Below are positions 49,985-60,200 of a DNA stretch of 64,000 nt, in pieces (the stretch's first letter is position 1; every line of letters begins with the position of its first letter). The translations under genes were made by a program, and so were the position numbers. The stretch lies in NCBI RefSeq assembly GCF_039954625.1, contig NZ_CP157199.1, forward strand, positions 3,348,001-3,412,000, written 5' to 3'. The notes below the pieces were generated by a model. It ran no database searches and had not been told where the DNA came from. It saw only the letters and a list, made by a program, of their open reading frames with translations. Origin of the DNA: Pontimicrobium sp. SW4. GTDB taxonomy: Bacteria > Bacteroidota > Bacteroidia > Flavobacteriales > Flavobacteriaceae.

Positions 49985-52900
49985 ATGAAATTAACACTAA
50001 CTTTTTTCTTTTTTTTCTTTTGTTTTTTGAGCTTTTCTCAAGGGCAAACTTCTAATTACAAGACTAAAAAGGTTATTGTTAAAGATTCTATATTGGTGGA
50101 TAGTGTGAGTATTAATTCTAGTAAATTTTTAGTAAAGCTTAAAAGTGGAGTTGCTTTAGATTCTACGTTTTATACTATTGATTTTTCTAGAGCGCTTTTA
50201 ACTTTTAAAAAACCTATTGAAACCGATTCTATTATTATAGAATATTTGCGTTACCCAGACTTTTTAACAAGAACCTATAAGCAATTAGATGAGAGTATTA
50301 TTGTTGAAAACACAAGTAATTTAGATAAGTTATATAAGTTATCACAACCAAGTGAAACAAATAACTTTATTCCTTTTGATGGTTTAACAACAACTGGAAG
50401 TATTTCAAGAGGTGTTACTATTGGGAATAATCAAAATTCGGTTTTAAATAGTGAATTGGATTTACAAATTTTAGGTAAATTAAATGATAAAGTTTCATTG
50501 AGAGCCTCTATACAAGATGCTAATATTCCATTACAAGAAAGTGGTTATTCACAGCGTTTGGATGAATTTGACCAAATATTTATTGAATTGTATAGTGATA
50601 CTTGGAATATACGTGCTGGAGATATCGATTTGCAAAACACAGATTCTTATTTCGGACAATTTTCAAAGCGTGTTCAAGGACTCTCTATTAATGCTAATTT
50701 AAATGGAAACGATTCTAAATCGAATGTTTTTGCAGCTGGAGCTTTGGTTAGAGGACAATTTAGTAGTAGTACTTTTAAAGGACAAGAAGGTAATCAAGGA
50801 CCGTATAAATTGCAAGGACAAAATGGCGAACTATTTGTGTTAATTGTGTCTGGTAGTGAAACAGTGTATGTAAATGGAATTGCTTTAGAACGAGGCGAGA
50901 ATAACGACTACATTATTGATTATAATGCAGGCGAAATTATTTTTAATGCAACCTATCCTATTACTTCCGAAATGCGAATTGTAGTAGATTATCAATTTAG
51001 TGATAGAAATTATTCACGATTTGTTGGTTATGGAGGAGGCAATTATCAAAGCGAAAAATTAAAAATAGGTGCTTCGGTTTATACCGAAAATGATGCAAAA
51101 AACCAGCCATTACAGCAAAATCTTTCGACAGAACAAGTACAAATATTAAAAGATGCAGGAGACGATAGTACTTTAATGGTAGCACCTTCGGCAGTTCCTG
51201 AAGCTTTTAATGAGAATAGAATTCTGTATAAAAAAGAAATTATAAGTGGTGTTGAAGCATTCGTATTTTCTAATGACCCAAATGATGAACTATTTGGTGT
51301 AAGGTTTACAATAGTTGGTGATAATCAAGGCAATTATATAGTGAGTAACACCAATGCTATTTCTACAATTTATGAATACGTAGAACCAATTTTAGGTGTG
51401 CCTCAAGGAAATTACGAGCCTATATTACAATTAATCGCTCCAACAAAATTACAAATAGCTGTTGTAAATGGGGCTTATAGACCTTCGGAAAAAACAACTG
51501 TTGATTTTGAAATTTCTGCTAGCAAAAACGATCTTAACACATTTTCGGCATTAGATGACACAAATAATAATGGATTTGCTGGCAAATTAAAAATCACCCA
51601 AAATATTATTAAAAATGATAGTCTCTGGAATTTAAATGCCTTTGTTGATGGGGATTATATTCAAAAAGATTTTAAAACTATTGAGCGTTTATATTATGCG
51701 GAATTTAATAGAGATTGGAATTTAGATATGCCTCTTGGAAATCAACAATTATTTAAAACAGGGTTGCAGTTAGTTCATAGTAATAAAGGCATAGCTACCT
51801 ATCAATTTGAGCATTTAGGGTATTCTGAAAATTTTAATGGGAATCGACATGTTATTTTAGCTGATTTGAGGTTAGGAAGGTTTAATGTATTTTCCAATTC
51901 AAGCTTTTTAGCATCCAGTTCAAGTTTAAATACTTCGGAATTTTCAAGATCTTTTAACAGAATTGCTTATAATTTTAATAAAGGATGGATTGGAACAAAA
52001 GTGGCTATTGAAGATAATGAGCAAAAGGAAAAATTAACGAATACATTAACATCTTTAAGTCAAAAATTTTCATCTTATGAAGTGTTTACAGGAATTGGTG
52101 ATAGTACCAACGTATTTGTGGAAGTTGGTTATAAAAATAGGGTAAACGATAGTATTAAGAATGGGCAACTTCAAAAGGTAAATACATCTAATACATATTA
52201 TATAAATTCAAAGCTTATACAAAATAATAATACCAATTTAAGCATTTATACAAATTACCGTCTTTTAAACAGTGAGGATGATACTGTTGATGATGAACAG
52301 TCTCTAAACTCAAGGATTCAATACAACCAAAAACTATTTAAGCAAGTTTTACTTTGGAATACAGTTTTTGAAACTAACTCTGGAACATTACCTCAGCAAG
52401 AATTTACCTATGTTGAAGTTGAACCAGGACAAGGGACTTATACTTGGATTGACTATAATAACAATGGGATTCAAGAACTAGAAGAATTTGAAGTAGCACA
52501 ATTTCAAGACCAAGGAAAGTATATAAGAGTATTATTGCCAAATCAAATATTCTTGAAAACGCATCAAAATAGATTAAGTCAAACATTAACTATTAATCCA
52601 TCAATTTGGTCATCATCAGAAAATAAGAGTGAAAAATTCTGGTCTCATTTTTATAATCAGACATCTTACTTAATTGATAGAAAAGTAAAAAGAGAAGGAA
52701 ATAATTTTAACCTAAATCCTTTTGAGAGTAATGCGGAAAATCAATTAGGGCTACAATTAAATTTTAGAAATGTGCTATTTTTTAATCGAGGAAAGCAGCA
52801 TTATACAACATCTTATACATACTTATCTAATAAAGCTCGAAATGTTTTGTCTTTCGGCTTTATTGAAAATAATTTGAAGAGCCATCAATTAAACTTTAGT

Positions 52901-53395
52901 CATAAAATAATAAATACGTGGCTGCTAACTTTAGGATCGTCATTCAATACGAATAAAAGTAACAGCGAAAATTTTGTAAGCAAGAATTATAACATTGATG
53001 AAACAAAATTAATCCCAAAACTCTCATATTTGTTTAATGATTCTTCACGTTTTGATGTGTACTACCAATATTCAAACAAAGAAAATAAAATTGGTGGATT
53101 AGAAACATTAAATCAGCAAAAGTATGGAATGTCTTTTGCGATTTCAAATAGCCAAAAATCGACAATTACTGGAGAGGTTAACTATTTTTCAAATAAGTTT
53201 GAGGGAAATTCAAATTCACCAGTCGGTTATCAAATGATGGAAGGTTTACAACCCGGAAAAAACTTTACTTGGAGTTTGTTGGCTCAAAAAAGACTAACAA
53301 AATTTTTAGATTTAAATATTAATTATTTTGGAAGAAAAAGCGAAATGAGTAAAACTATTCATACTGGAACAATACAGCTTAAAGCCTATTTTTAA
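49985..53395 (+). CDS. large outer-membrane beta-barrel protein, function unknown
   Basis: 1136 residues with signal peptide (LTLTFFFFFFCFLSFSQG). The long beta-rich body has many aromatic/polar repeats (ASIQDANIPLQESGYSQRLD; RNYSRFVGYGGGNYQSEK; YTWIDYNNNGIQELEEFE), and it ends in a final beta strand with aromatic Phe (GTIQLKAYF). This fits an outer-membrane barrel conserved in Flavobacteriia. I cannot name the family. It stands alone. Confidence 0.75.
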   Translation: MKLTLTFFFFFFCFLSFSQGQTSNYKTKKVIVKDSILVDSVSINSSKFLVKLKSGVALDSTFYTIDFSRALLTFKKPIETDSIIIEYLRYPDFLTRTYKQLDESIIVENTSNLDKLYKLSQPSETNNFIPFDGLTTTGSISRGVTIGNNQNSVLNSELDLQILGKLNDKVSLRASIQDANIPLQESGYSQRLDEFDQIFIELYSDTWNIRAGDIDLQNTDSYFGQFSKRVQGLSINANLNGNDSKSNVFAAGALVRGQFSSSTFKGQEGNQGPYKLQGQNGELFVLIVSGSETVYVNGIALERGENNDYIIDYNAGEIIFNATYPITSEMRIVVDYQFSDRNYSRFVGYGGGNYQSEKLKIGASVYTENDAKNQPLQQNLSTEQVQILKDAGDDSTLMVAPSAVPEAFNENRILYKKEIISGVEAFVFSNDPNDELFGVRFTIVGDNQGNYIVSNTNAISTIYEYVEPILGVPQGNYEPILQLIAPTKLQIAVVNGAYRPSEKTTVDFEISASKNDLNTFSALDDTNNNGFAGKLKITQNIIKNDSLWNLNAFVDGDYIQKDFKTIERLYYAEFNRDWNLDMPLGNQQLFKTGLQLVHSNKGIATYQFEHLGYSENFNGNRHVILADLRLGRFNVFSNSSFLASSSSLNTSEFSRSFNRIAYNFNKGWIGTKVAIEDNEQKEKLTNTLTSLSQKFSSYEVFTGIGDSTNVFVEVGYKNRVNDSIKNGQLQKVNTSNTYYINSKLIQNNNTNLSIYTNYRLLNSEDDTVDDEQSLNSRIQYNQKLFKQVLLWNTVFETNSGTLPQQEFTYVEVEPGQGTYTWIDYNNNGIQELEEFEVAQFQDQGKYIRVLLPNQIFLKTHQNRLSQTLTINPSIWSSSENKSEKFWSHFYNQTSYLIDRKVKREGNNFNLNPFESNAENQLGLQLNFRNVLFFNRGKQHYTTSYTYLSNKARNVLSFGFIENNLKSHQLNFSHKIINTWLLTLGSSFNTNKSNSENFVSKNYNIDETKLIPKLSYLFNDSSRFDVYYQYSNKENKIGGLETLNQQKYGMSFAISNSQKSTITGEVNYFSNKFEGNSNSPVGYQMMEGLQPGKNFTWSLLAQKRLTKFLDLNINYFGRKSEMSKTIHTGTIQLKAYF

Positions 53396-53466
53396 GTGCT
53401 ATTGTTTAACAATGTAACCTAAGTGTCAATTAATCTTAAGTTTTTTATTTATTTTTGATAGACGAT

Positions 53467-53856
53467 ATGACAAAGTTGTTTTCCATACTATTTGCAAATC
53501 TGATACTTTTTCAAAGTTTCAATATTGGTTTTGATGATGTTTCTAAACTCAATATACTTTTGGAGCACGCTTCTTTTCACCAAGAACAATATGGAGATAG
53601 TTTTTTCGAATTCATAGCAGAGCATTATGGCGAAGAATTCAAAAACCATAGCAACGAACATAAAGAACACGAAGACCTTCCGTTTAAGCATGATCAACAA
53701 ACTTGCCAACATTCTCCTACTATTTTTATTCAGCATTCTGCAACATTTGAAATAAAAGAATATGCATTTATTGATGCTTCAAAAACCTTCTTTTATAAAG
53801 ATTCTTATTCTTTATTTGAAAAGCATTCTGTTTTTCAACCACCACGATTAGCATAA
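53467..53856 (+). CDS. small His-rich exported protein before the efflux pump
   Basis: 129 residues from the ATG at 53467. Hydrophobic N-terminus (LFSILFANLILFQSF), then a region rich in His, Glu and Asp (EHYGEEFKNHSNEHKEHEDL; KHDQQTCQHS) that could bind Cu, Zn or Ni in the periplasm. It precedes the CusA-like pump gene by 70 bases and probably belongs to the same metal efflux unit. No family named. Confidence 0.7.
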   Translation: MTKLFSILFANLILFQSFNIGFDDVSKLNILLEHASFHQEQYGDSFFEFIAEHYGEEFKNHSNEHKEHEDLPFKHDQQTCQHSPTIFIQHSATFEIKEYAFIDASKTFFYKDSYSLFEKHSVFQPPRLA

Positions 53857-53926
53857 TTCATCACTGTTTAAATCATTTATTTATAAGCTATTTTCATATA
53901 GCTTACATCACATTTTACAATGAATT

Positions 53927-56900
53927 ATGTTAGAAAATATTATTCGATTTAGCTTAAAAAATAAGCTTATTATATTACTTTTCACAGCGGTACTTGTTGG
54001 TTTTGGAATTTTTTCACTCACAAAAATATCGATTGGAGCTGTTCCAGACATTACCAATAACCAAGTGCAAGTACTTACAACTTCCAGAAACCTGTCAACC
54101 CTAGATGTTGAGCAATTTATTACCTATCCAGTAGAACTGGAAATGGCTAATTTACCTGGAGTAAAAGAAATTAGATCGGTTTCAAAATTCGGACTTTCGG
54201 TAGTTACCATAGTTTTTGAAGATGATTTAGGAACGTATTTACCTAGACAACTCATTGCCGAAAAAATAAAATCTGCTTCTGAGAAAATACCAGAAGGATT
54301 TGGATCGCCAGAAATGGGGCCAATTACAACTGGTTTAGGCGAAATTTATCAATATACACTAGATGTAAGACCAGAGTTTAAAGATAAATACTCTACTGCC
54401 GATTTAAGAACTATTCAAGATTGGATAGTAAAACGACAACTCTCAGGAATTCCAGGAGTTGTTGAAGTTAATACATGGGGAGGACATTTAAAGCAATACG
54501 AAGTAGCTATCAACCCACAAAAGCTTAAGGCAATGAATATTGCCATTTCAGATATATATTTGGCTTTAGAAAATAATAACAGTGTTGCAGGTGGAGGTTA
54601 TATTGAAAAAGCTAATGAAGCCTTTTTTATTCGTGGTGAAGGGCTAATATCTAAGTTAGAGGATGTAGAAAATATCGTTGTTAAAAACAGCAATGGTTTT
54701 CCAGTTTATATTAAAGACATTGCAAAGGTAGGATTTGGAAGTGCTACAAGATTTGGAGCTATTACGGGAAATGGTGAAGGAGAAAAGGTACTTGGACAAA
54801 TCATGATGATTAAGCACGGAAACTCCAAACAAATTATTGATGCAGTTAAAGAACGTGTGGCTTCAATACAAAAAATACTGCCTGAAGGCGTTTACATCAA
54901 TGGTTTTTTAGAGCGAAGTGAACTTATAGAAAAAACTACCATGACTGTTGCCGAAAATTTAATTTTAGGATCCTTAATAGTCATTTTTATAGTGGTTTTG
55001 TTGCTTGGTAATCTGCGCTCTGGACTAGTTGTTGCTTCAGTCATTCCGTTGAGTTTATTATTTGCTATAACCTTAATGAACATATTTAAAATTGATGCTA
55101 ACTTAATGAGTATGGGAGCCATCGACTTTGGTATAATTATCGATGGAGCCGTTATTATTGTCGAGTTTATAGCGTTTCAAATAGTTAGGCAAAGCGATGA
55201 AATATCAAATTTAAAGGGTGTTGAAAGACAAGGAGAAATTGATAGCATTACATTGAAAAGTGCATCAAAAATGATGAATTCGGCCATTTTTGGTCAACTG
55301 ATTATTCTTATAGTTTTTATTCCAATTTTGTCATTAAGTGGTATTGAAGGCAAGATGTTTAAGCCTATGGCGCTCACATTTAGTTTTGCGTTAATTGGAG
55401 CAATGATTTTGTGTTTAACCTACATACCTGTTATAGCCTCGTTGTTTTTGAAACCTTCTAAAAAATCAACAACAAATTTTTCTCATAGGTTAATGAAAAG
55501 AATAACTTCTTGGTACAAACCAACTATAAATTGGGCTTTGGATAACAAAAAAATGGTTATTGGTTTTGCAACGTTGCTTTTAATTATTAGCTCTTGGATT
55601 TTTACTAGAATGGGAGGCGAATTTGTGCCAACGTTGGACGAAGGAGACTTTGTAATTCAACCCGTTTTAAAAACAGGAACATCACTTACCAAAACTATTG
55701 AAATCACCACAAAAATTGAAAAGACTTTATTGGAACAATTCCCTGAAGTAGAGCAAGTAGTAACAAGAATTGGTGCAGCCGAAGTGCCTACAGACCCAAT
55801 GTCTATGGAGGAAAGTGATGTGATAATAAAATTAAAACCTAAAAACGAATGGGTTTCGGCATCATCCAAAGATGAATTGGCCGATAAGTTTAAAGAAGCA
55901 CTTGCTATTATACCAAACATGGAAGTAGAATTCACGCAACCCATTGAAATGCGTTTCAATGAACTGGTTACTGGAGTGCGAGCAGATGTCGCCATTAAAA
56001 TTTTTGGTGAAGATTTAGAAATTCTTTCAGATAAAGCGAATGAAATAAGAAATCTAATTAAAGATGTAGAAGGTGCTTCGGATATTACAGTTGAAAAAGT
56101 TGAAGGCTTACCTCAGATGAGCGTTATATATAATAGAAGTAAAATTGCGAGATATGGTTTAAATATTTCCGATTTAAATCAATTAATTTCTATGGGATTT
56201 GCTGGTGAAGCAGTTGGAAGTGTGTTTGAAGGAGAAAAGCGCTTCGATTTAGTGTTGCGCTTAGACCAGTCACAACGAAAAAGTATTGAAAACCTCCAAA
56301 ATTTATATGTCGACACACCTAACGGGTTGAAAATTCCATTAAACGAATTAGCAGAAATAAAACATACCAAAGGTCCAGCGCAAATATCTAGAGACGATAC
56401 CAAGCGACGCATTGTGGTTGGAATTAATGTAAGAAATCGTGACTTGCAATCGGTTGTAGATGATGTAAGTCAACTAATAGATGCCAACTTAAAATTACCA
56501 GCTGGTTATAGCATTACCTATGGAGGACAATTTGAAAATCTGCAAAATGCGACAGCCAGATTAAAAGTAGCTGTTCCTGTAGCTTTATTTCTAATTTTTA
56601 TTCTCCTGTATTTTGCTTTTGGTTCAGTAAAAGAAGCATTAATGGTGTATTCAGCAATTCCGTTGGCAGCAGTTGGAGGCGTATTATTACTTTGGATTAG
56701 AGACTTGCCTTTTAGTATTTCGGCAGGTGTTGGTTTTATAGCGCTTTTCGGTATTGCTGTATTAAATGGCATTGTCCTTATTGAGCATTTTAAATCATTA
56801 AAAGAATCTGGAACTATGAATATGAAAGTATTAATTATTAAAGGTACCACCGAACGACTAAGACCTGTACTGCTTACAGCAATGGCAGCTGCTTTAGGGT

Positions 56901-58243
56901 TTTTACCTATGGCGGTTTCTACCAGTGCTGGAGCAGAAGTGCAACGACCATTAGCAACAGTAGTTATTGGAGGGTTAATAACAGCAACGATACTAACCCT
57001 TGTTGTGTTGCCTGTATTGTATTCTTGGTTTGAAACTATTAAGATTAAGAAGATGAATAAGAACACAATAATAACCACTTTACTATTATTGTTTGCATTT
57101 CAAATGAATGCACAAACAAAGCCAATAACTATTGATGAAGTGTTAGCCAAAGCAATAGAAAACAATGCATCTTTAAAAGCATCAGCATTAACGGTTGAAG
57201 AGAAAGAAGCTTTGGTAAGCAGTGCGTTTAGTTTTGATAAAACAAATGTTTATTATAATTATGATGAGAGCAATCTAGCCATAAACAATGAACCATTAAA
57301 AGTCTTTGGAGTTTCACAAGATTTCAAATTTCCAACGGTGTATTTTGCTCAAAAAAAGCTTAATAAGGCAGCACAAAGCATAGCAGAAGCAAAGTACAAT
57401 ATCCAATTGTTAAAGGTTAAAAGAGATGTGTATTCAGCTTATTATCAATTAGTTTATGCCAACGAAAAAGTTGCAACTATTCAATATTTAGATAGCTTGT
57501 ATAAAGATTTTGCAAAAGCTTCTGAAAGACGTTTCGAATTAGGCGAAACCAATTATCTCGAAATGATTTCAGCTAAATCAAAACAACGTCAAATAGAAAT
57601 GTTATTAGGACAAGCATCAAAGGAAGTTATTGCTGCCCAACATCAGCTTAATAAAGTAGTGCAATCTGATGTATCTTCATTTAAAACGCAAGCTTCTAAT
57701 AGGCTAGAATTAGAAAAAACACTTAACAGTCCTAATGATGGGTTAGCATATTTTGAAAGTTCTAAAGATTACTACAATTCAGCAATCAATTTAGAATCGC
57801 AAAATTTGTTACCAGATGTAAGCTTCGAGTATTTTCAAGGTACAAATAGTACCTTAAATTCAAGTATAAATGGCTATCAAATAGGTGTTAAAATACCATT
57901 GTTATTTAGCGGAAATTCATCAAAAATTAAAGCTTCTAAGCTGGCTTTTAAAGTTGCTGAAGAACAGCAAAAAAATTACAGTTTAAGATATGAGGCAGAG
58001 TTTAATACACTCCTAGCAAAAATAGAGCAACTAGATGAAGCACTAATATATTATGAAACTCAAGGAAAACATCTTTCTGAAGAGATTATTAAAACTGCCG
58101 AACAAAGTTTTAAACACGGAGAAATAGACTTTTTTCAATTCATCCAAAGTATTGAAAATGCAAAAGAAATTGAACTTAGTTACTTAGAAAATTTAAATCA
58201 ATACAATCAAACAGTTATTACCATTAACAACTTAATATTATAA
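53927..58243 (+). CDS. heavy-metal efflux RND pump fused to a TolC-like outer-membrane factor
   Basis: 1438 residues. Residues 1-1040 form a CusA/CzcA RND transporter; the HME signature DFGIIIDGAVIIVEF lies near residue 402, and GGEFVPTLDEGDFVIQPVLK near residue 563. After the last RND helix an internal signal-like segment begins at residue 1043 (MNKNTIITTLLLLFAFQMNA then Q), followed by a TolC-like domain with long helices (TIDEVLAKAIENNASLKASA). The two parts are in one frame without a stop. It exports heavy metal ions, probably Cu, Zn, Cd or Co. Next genes: adaptor 10 bases downstream. Confidence 0.92.
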   Translation: MLENIIRFSLKNKLIILLFTAVLVGFGIFSLTKISIGAVPDITNNQVQVLTTSRNLSTLDVEQFITYPVELEMANLPGVKEIRSVSKFGLSVVTIVFEDDLGTYLPRQLIAEKIKSASEKIPEGFGSPEMGPITTGLGEIYQYTLDVRPEFKDKYSTADLRTIQDWIVKRQLSGIPGVVEVNTWGGHLKQYEVAINPQKLKAMNIAISDIYLALENNNSVAGGGYIEKANEAFFIRGEGLISKLEDVENIVVKNSNGFPVYIKDIAKVGFGSATRFGAITGNGEGEKVLGQIMMIKHGNSKQIIDAVKERVASIQKILPEGVYINGFLERSELIEKTTMTVAENLILGSLIVIFIVVLLLGNLRSGLVVASVIPLSLLFAITLMNIFKIDANLMSMGAIDFGIIIDGAVIIVEFIAFQIVRQSDEISNLKGVERQGEIDSITLKSASKMMNSAIFGQLIILIVFIPILSLSGIEGKMFKPMALTFSFALIGAMILCLTYIPVIASLFLKPSKKSTTNFSHRLMKRITSWYKPTINWALDNKKMVIGFATLLLIISSWIFTRMGGEFVPTLDEGDFVIQPVLKTGTSLTKTIEITTKIEKTLLEQFPEVEQVVTRIGAAEVPTDPMSMEESDVIIKLKPKNEWVSASSKDELADKFKEALAIIPNMEVEFTQPIEMRFNELVTGVRADVAIKIFGEDLEILSDKANEIRNLIKDVEGASDITVEKVEGLPQMSVIYNRSKIARYGLNISDLNQLISMGFAGEAVGSVFEGEKRFDLVLRLDQSQRKSIENLQNLYVDTPNGLKIPLNELAEIKHTKGPAQISRDDTKRRIVVGINVRNRDLQSVVDDVSQLIDANLKLPAGYSITYGGQFENLQNATARLKVAVPVALFLIFILLYFAFGSVKEALMVYSAIPLAAVGGVLLLWIRDLPFSISAGVGFIALFGIAVLNGIVLIEHFKSLKESGTMNMKVLIIKGTTERLRPVLLTAMAAALGFLPMAVSTSAGAEVQRPLATVVIGGLITATILTLVVLPVLYSWFETIKIKKMNKNTIITTLLLLFAFQMNAQTKPITIDEVLAKAIENNASLKASALTVEEKEALVSSAFSFDKTNVYYNYDESNLAINNEPLKVFGVSQDFKFPTVYFAQKKLNKAAQSIAEAKYNIQLLKVKRDVYSAYYQLVYANEKVATIQYLDSLYKDFAKASERRFELGETNYLEMISAKSKQRQIEMLLGQASKEVIAAQHQLNKVVQSDVSSFKTQASNRLELEKTLNSPNDGLAYFESSKDYYNSAINLESQNLLPDVSFEYFQGTNSTLNSSINGYQIGVKIPLLFSGNSSKIKASKLAFKVAEEQQKNYSLRYEAEFNTLLAKIEQLDEALIYYETQGKHLSEEIIKTAEQSFKHGEIDFFQFIQSIENAKEIELSYLENLNQYNQTVITINNLIL

Positions 58244-58252
58244 AACAATAAC

Positions 58253-59389
58253 ATGAAACACATATATAGCATTTTATTTTTACTAGTCATTTTGTCTTGT
58301 GGGAATAATGAAAAAGAAACAGAGGTTAGTATAGAAAGTCAAAATTATCCAGAAGAGATTATTGTTTCAAAATCACAATTTGAATCTGAAAACATGGAGC
58401 TTGGAGAATTGTCTTTGCAAGAGTTTAATGAAACTGTAGTAACAACTGGTTTTATAGATGTACCGCCATCTAGTAAAGCAAGCGTTACTACATTTATGCC
58501 TGGATACATTAAAAACGCACCTCTTTTAGTTGGTAATGAAGTCAGAAAAGGGCAATTATTAGTAACGTTAGAAAATCCAGAATATGTAGAGTTACAACAA
58601 AACTATTTAGAAGTTTCTAATCAACTTAAATATTTAAAATCAGAGTTTGAGAGACAATCAACTTTGTATAAAGAGAACATCACCTCTCAAAAAAATTATT
58701 TAAAAGCCGAAAGTAGTTACAAAAGTAATTTGGCGCATTATAATGGTTTAAAGCAAAATTTAAAAATGTTGAATATTAATCCATTAGATGTTGAAAACGG
58801 GAAGGTCTCATCAACAATTAACTTATACGCACCAATTAAAGGCTCAATTACGAAAGTAAATGTAAGTAACGGTTCTTATGTGTCTTCATCTACTGAAATA
58901 CTTGAAATTGTAAATACGGAACACATCCATTTAGAATTAATGGTTTTTGAAAAGGATGTCTTAAAGATAGATAAAGGACAGCCAATTAATTTTAAAACAC
59001 CTGAAGCCTCAAGCGAAGTTTTTAAAGCAGATGTACATTTAGTTGGAACATCTATAGACCCAATTAACAGAACCATAAAAGTACATGGTCATATAGAAGA
59101 TGATGAACAAACATCTTTTGTTACAGGAATGTTTGTTGAAGCTCAAATAATTACAGGATCATCTAATCTAAATGCTTTGCCAAAAACAGCAGTTACAGAA
59201 ATTGAAGGCACATATTATGCTTTAATAGTTAGTAAAAAGGGTGAAGAAGAATACATTTTTGAAAAAATAGAAGTTGAAGTAGGAAAGCAAACTGAAGATT
59301 TTATAGAGGTTTTAAACACAAAAAAATTTATTGAGAAGCAATTTCTTACTAAAGGGACTTTTATGCTCTATCTGGAGGAGAATAAGTAA
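58253..59389 (+). CDS. periplasmic adaptor of the RND efflux pump (CusB-like)
   Basis: 378 residues with lipobox (LFLLVILSCGNNE). MFP pattern: ASVTTFMPGYIKNAPLLVGN near residue 78, a coiled-coil hairpin near residues 115-180, a lipoyl half-motif INLYAPIKGSITKVNVSNGS near residue 190, and a C-terminal membrane-proximal domain. It joins pump and outer-membrane channel. It follows the fused pump gene by 10 bases. Confidence 0.93.
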   Translation: MKHIYSILFLLVILSCGNNEKETEVSIESQNYPEEIIVSKSQFESENMELGELSLQEFNETVVTTGFIDVPPSSKASVTTFMPGYIKNAPLLVGNEVRKGQLLVTLENPEYVELQQNYLEVSNQLKYLKSEFERQSTLYKENITSQKNYLKAESSYKSNLAHYNGLKQNLKMLNINPLDVENGKVSSTINLYAPIKGSITKVNVSNGSYVSSSTEILEIVNTEHIHLELMVFEKDVLKIDKGQPINFKTPEASSEVFKADVHLVGTSIDPINRTIKVHGHIEDDEQTSFVTGMFVEAQIITGSSNLNALPKTAVTEIEGTYYALIVSKKGEEEYIFEKIEVEVGKQTEDFIEVLNTKKFIEKQFLTKGTFMLYLEENK

Positions 59390-59487
59390 GGATTTATTTT
59401 TTAAGATTGAGCGCAACTTTTTTATTAAAAGAACATCTTATAAAGGCATGATTATTGATAAATCTTTTTGAACTAAAAACTAAACAA

Positions 59488-60045
59488 ATGAAAAAACCAA
59501 TTCTCTTACTTACGTTGCTTTGCACAATTATGTCTTTTTCACAAGAAGTAAATGATAATTTTGATACTTCAAAAAGAGATGAACTAAAATTAAATATGAC
59601 AAACCTTATAGGCTTTAAGTGGCTAGATGTTGGTTATGAACGAATTATTAATGAAGAATCATCATTTGGTGTAGGAACACTTATTAGCTTAGGGGATGAT
59701 TATGATACTGGATTAGATGAATATAGAACGTTTTCAATCACACCATATTATAGACATTTCTTTTCTAAAAAATATGCACAAGGATTTTTTGTAGAAGCTT
59801 TTGGTATGTTGCATTCTGGAAAAGAAGAAACCTATGTATATTATGATGAGTTACCAAATGTCTATGGAGAATATAATGAAGATAATTATACCGATTTTGC
59901 GGTTGGAATTTCAGCAGGTGCAAAATTTGTCACCAAACGAGGGTTTATTGCCGAAATATATTTAGGAATAGGAAGAGATTTACTTGGTAATAGTGATATT
60001 GAAGTTGTTGGTCGTGGTGGTATAGCTATTGGATATAGGTTTTAA
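59488..60045 (+). CDS. small outer-membrane beta-barrel protein
   Basis: 185 residues from the ATG at 59488, a signal peptide start (ILLLTLLCTIMSFSQ); an earlier in-frame ATG-like start lacks a signal. Barrel strands are visible in WLDVGYERIINEESSFGVGT, FSITPYYRHFFSKKYAQGFF, DFAVGISAGAKFV, and a final aromatic strand (GIAIGYRF). A conserved Flavobacteriia outer-membrane protein family of about 180-200 residues (DUF3575-like); role unknown. It follows the efflux genes but has a 98-base gap. Confidence 0.7.
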   Translation: MKKPILLLTLLCTIMSFSQEVNDNFDTSKRDELKLNMTNLIGFKWLDVGYERIINEESSFGVGTLISLGDDYDTGLDEYRTFSITPYYRHFFSKKYAQGFFVEAFGMLHSGKEETYVYYDELPNVYGEYNEDNYTDFAVGISAGAKFVTKRGFIAEIYLGIGRDLLGNSDIEVVGRGGIAIGYRF

Positions 60046-60056
60046 TAGATAAATAT

Positions 60057-60177
60057 AAAAGAGGCAATCTTAAAAGTAATATTTTGTCAACCTGAACTTT
60101 AATAATCAAAATAATACGATTCTGAAATAAATTCAGAATGACGCTTTTTAGTTCATTTAAGACAGCCTCTTTTTTTA
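60057..60177. repeat. extragenic palindromic repeat element (121 bp)
   Basis: Outer arms AAAAGAGGC-AA-TCTTAAA and TTTAAGA-CA-GCCTCTTTT pair imperfectly. A perfect inner hairpin ATTCTGAA-ATAAA-TTCAGAAT lies at 60119-60139. The words TGTCAACCTGAACTTT and CAGAATGACGC resemble repeat elements common between genes in Flavobacteriaceae. It lies between convergent genes and may also end transcription. Confidence 0.65.
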
Positions 60178-60200
60178 GATTTCTGCTTTTTGGTAGTACT

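Noticed and set aside
56518..57078. Minus-strand ORF of 186 codons inside the RND pump gene
   Set aside because: Shadow of the conserved pump sequence; no independent evidence.
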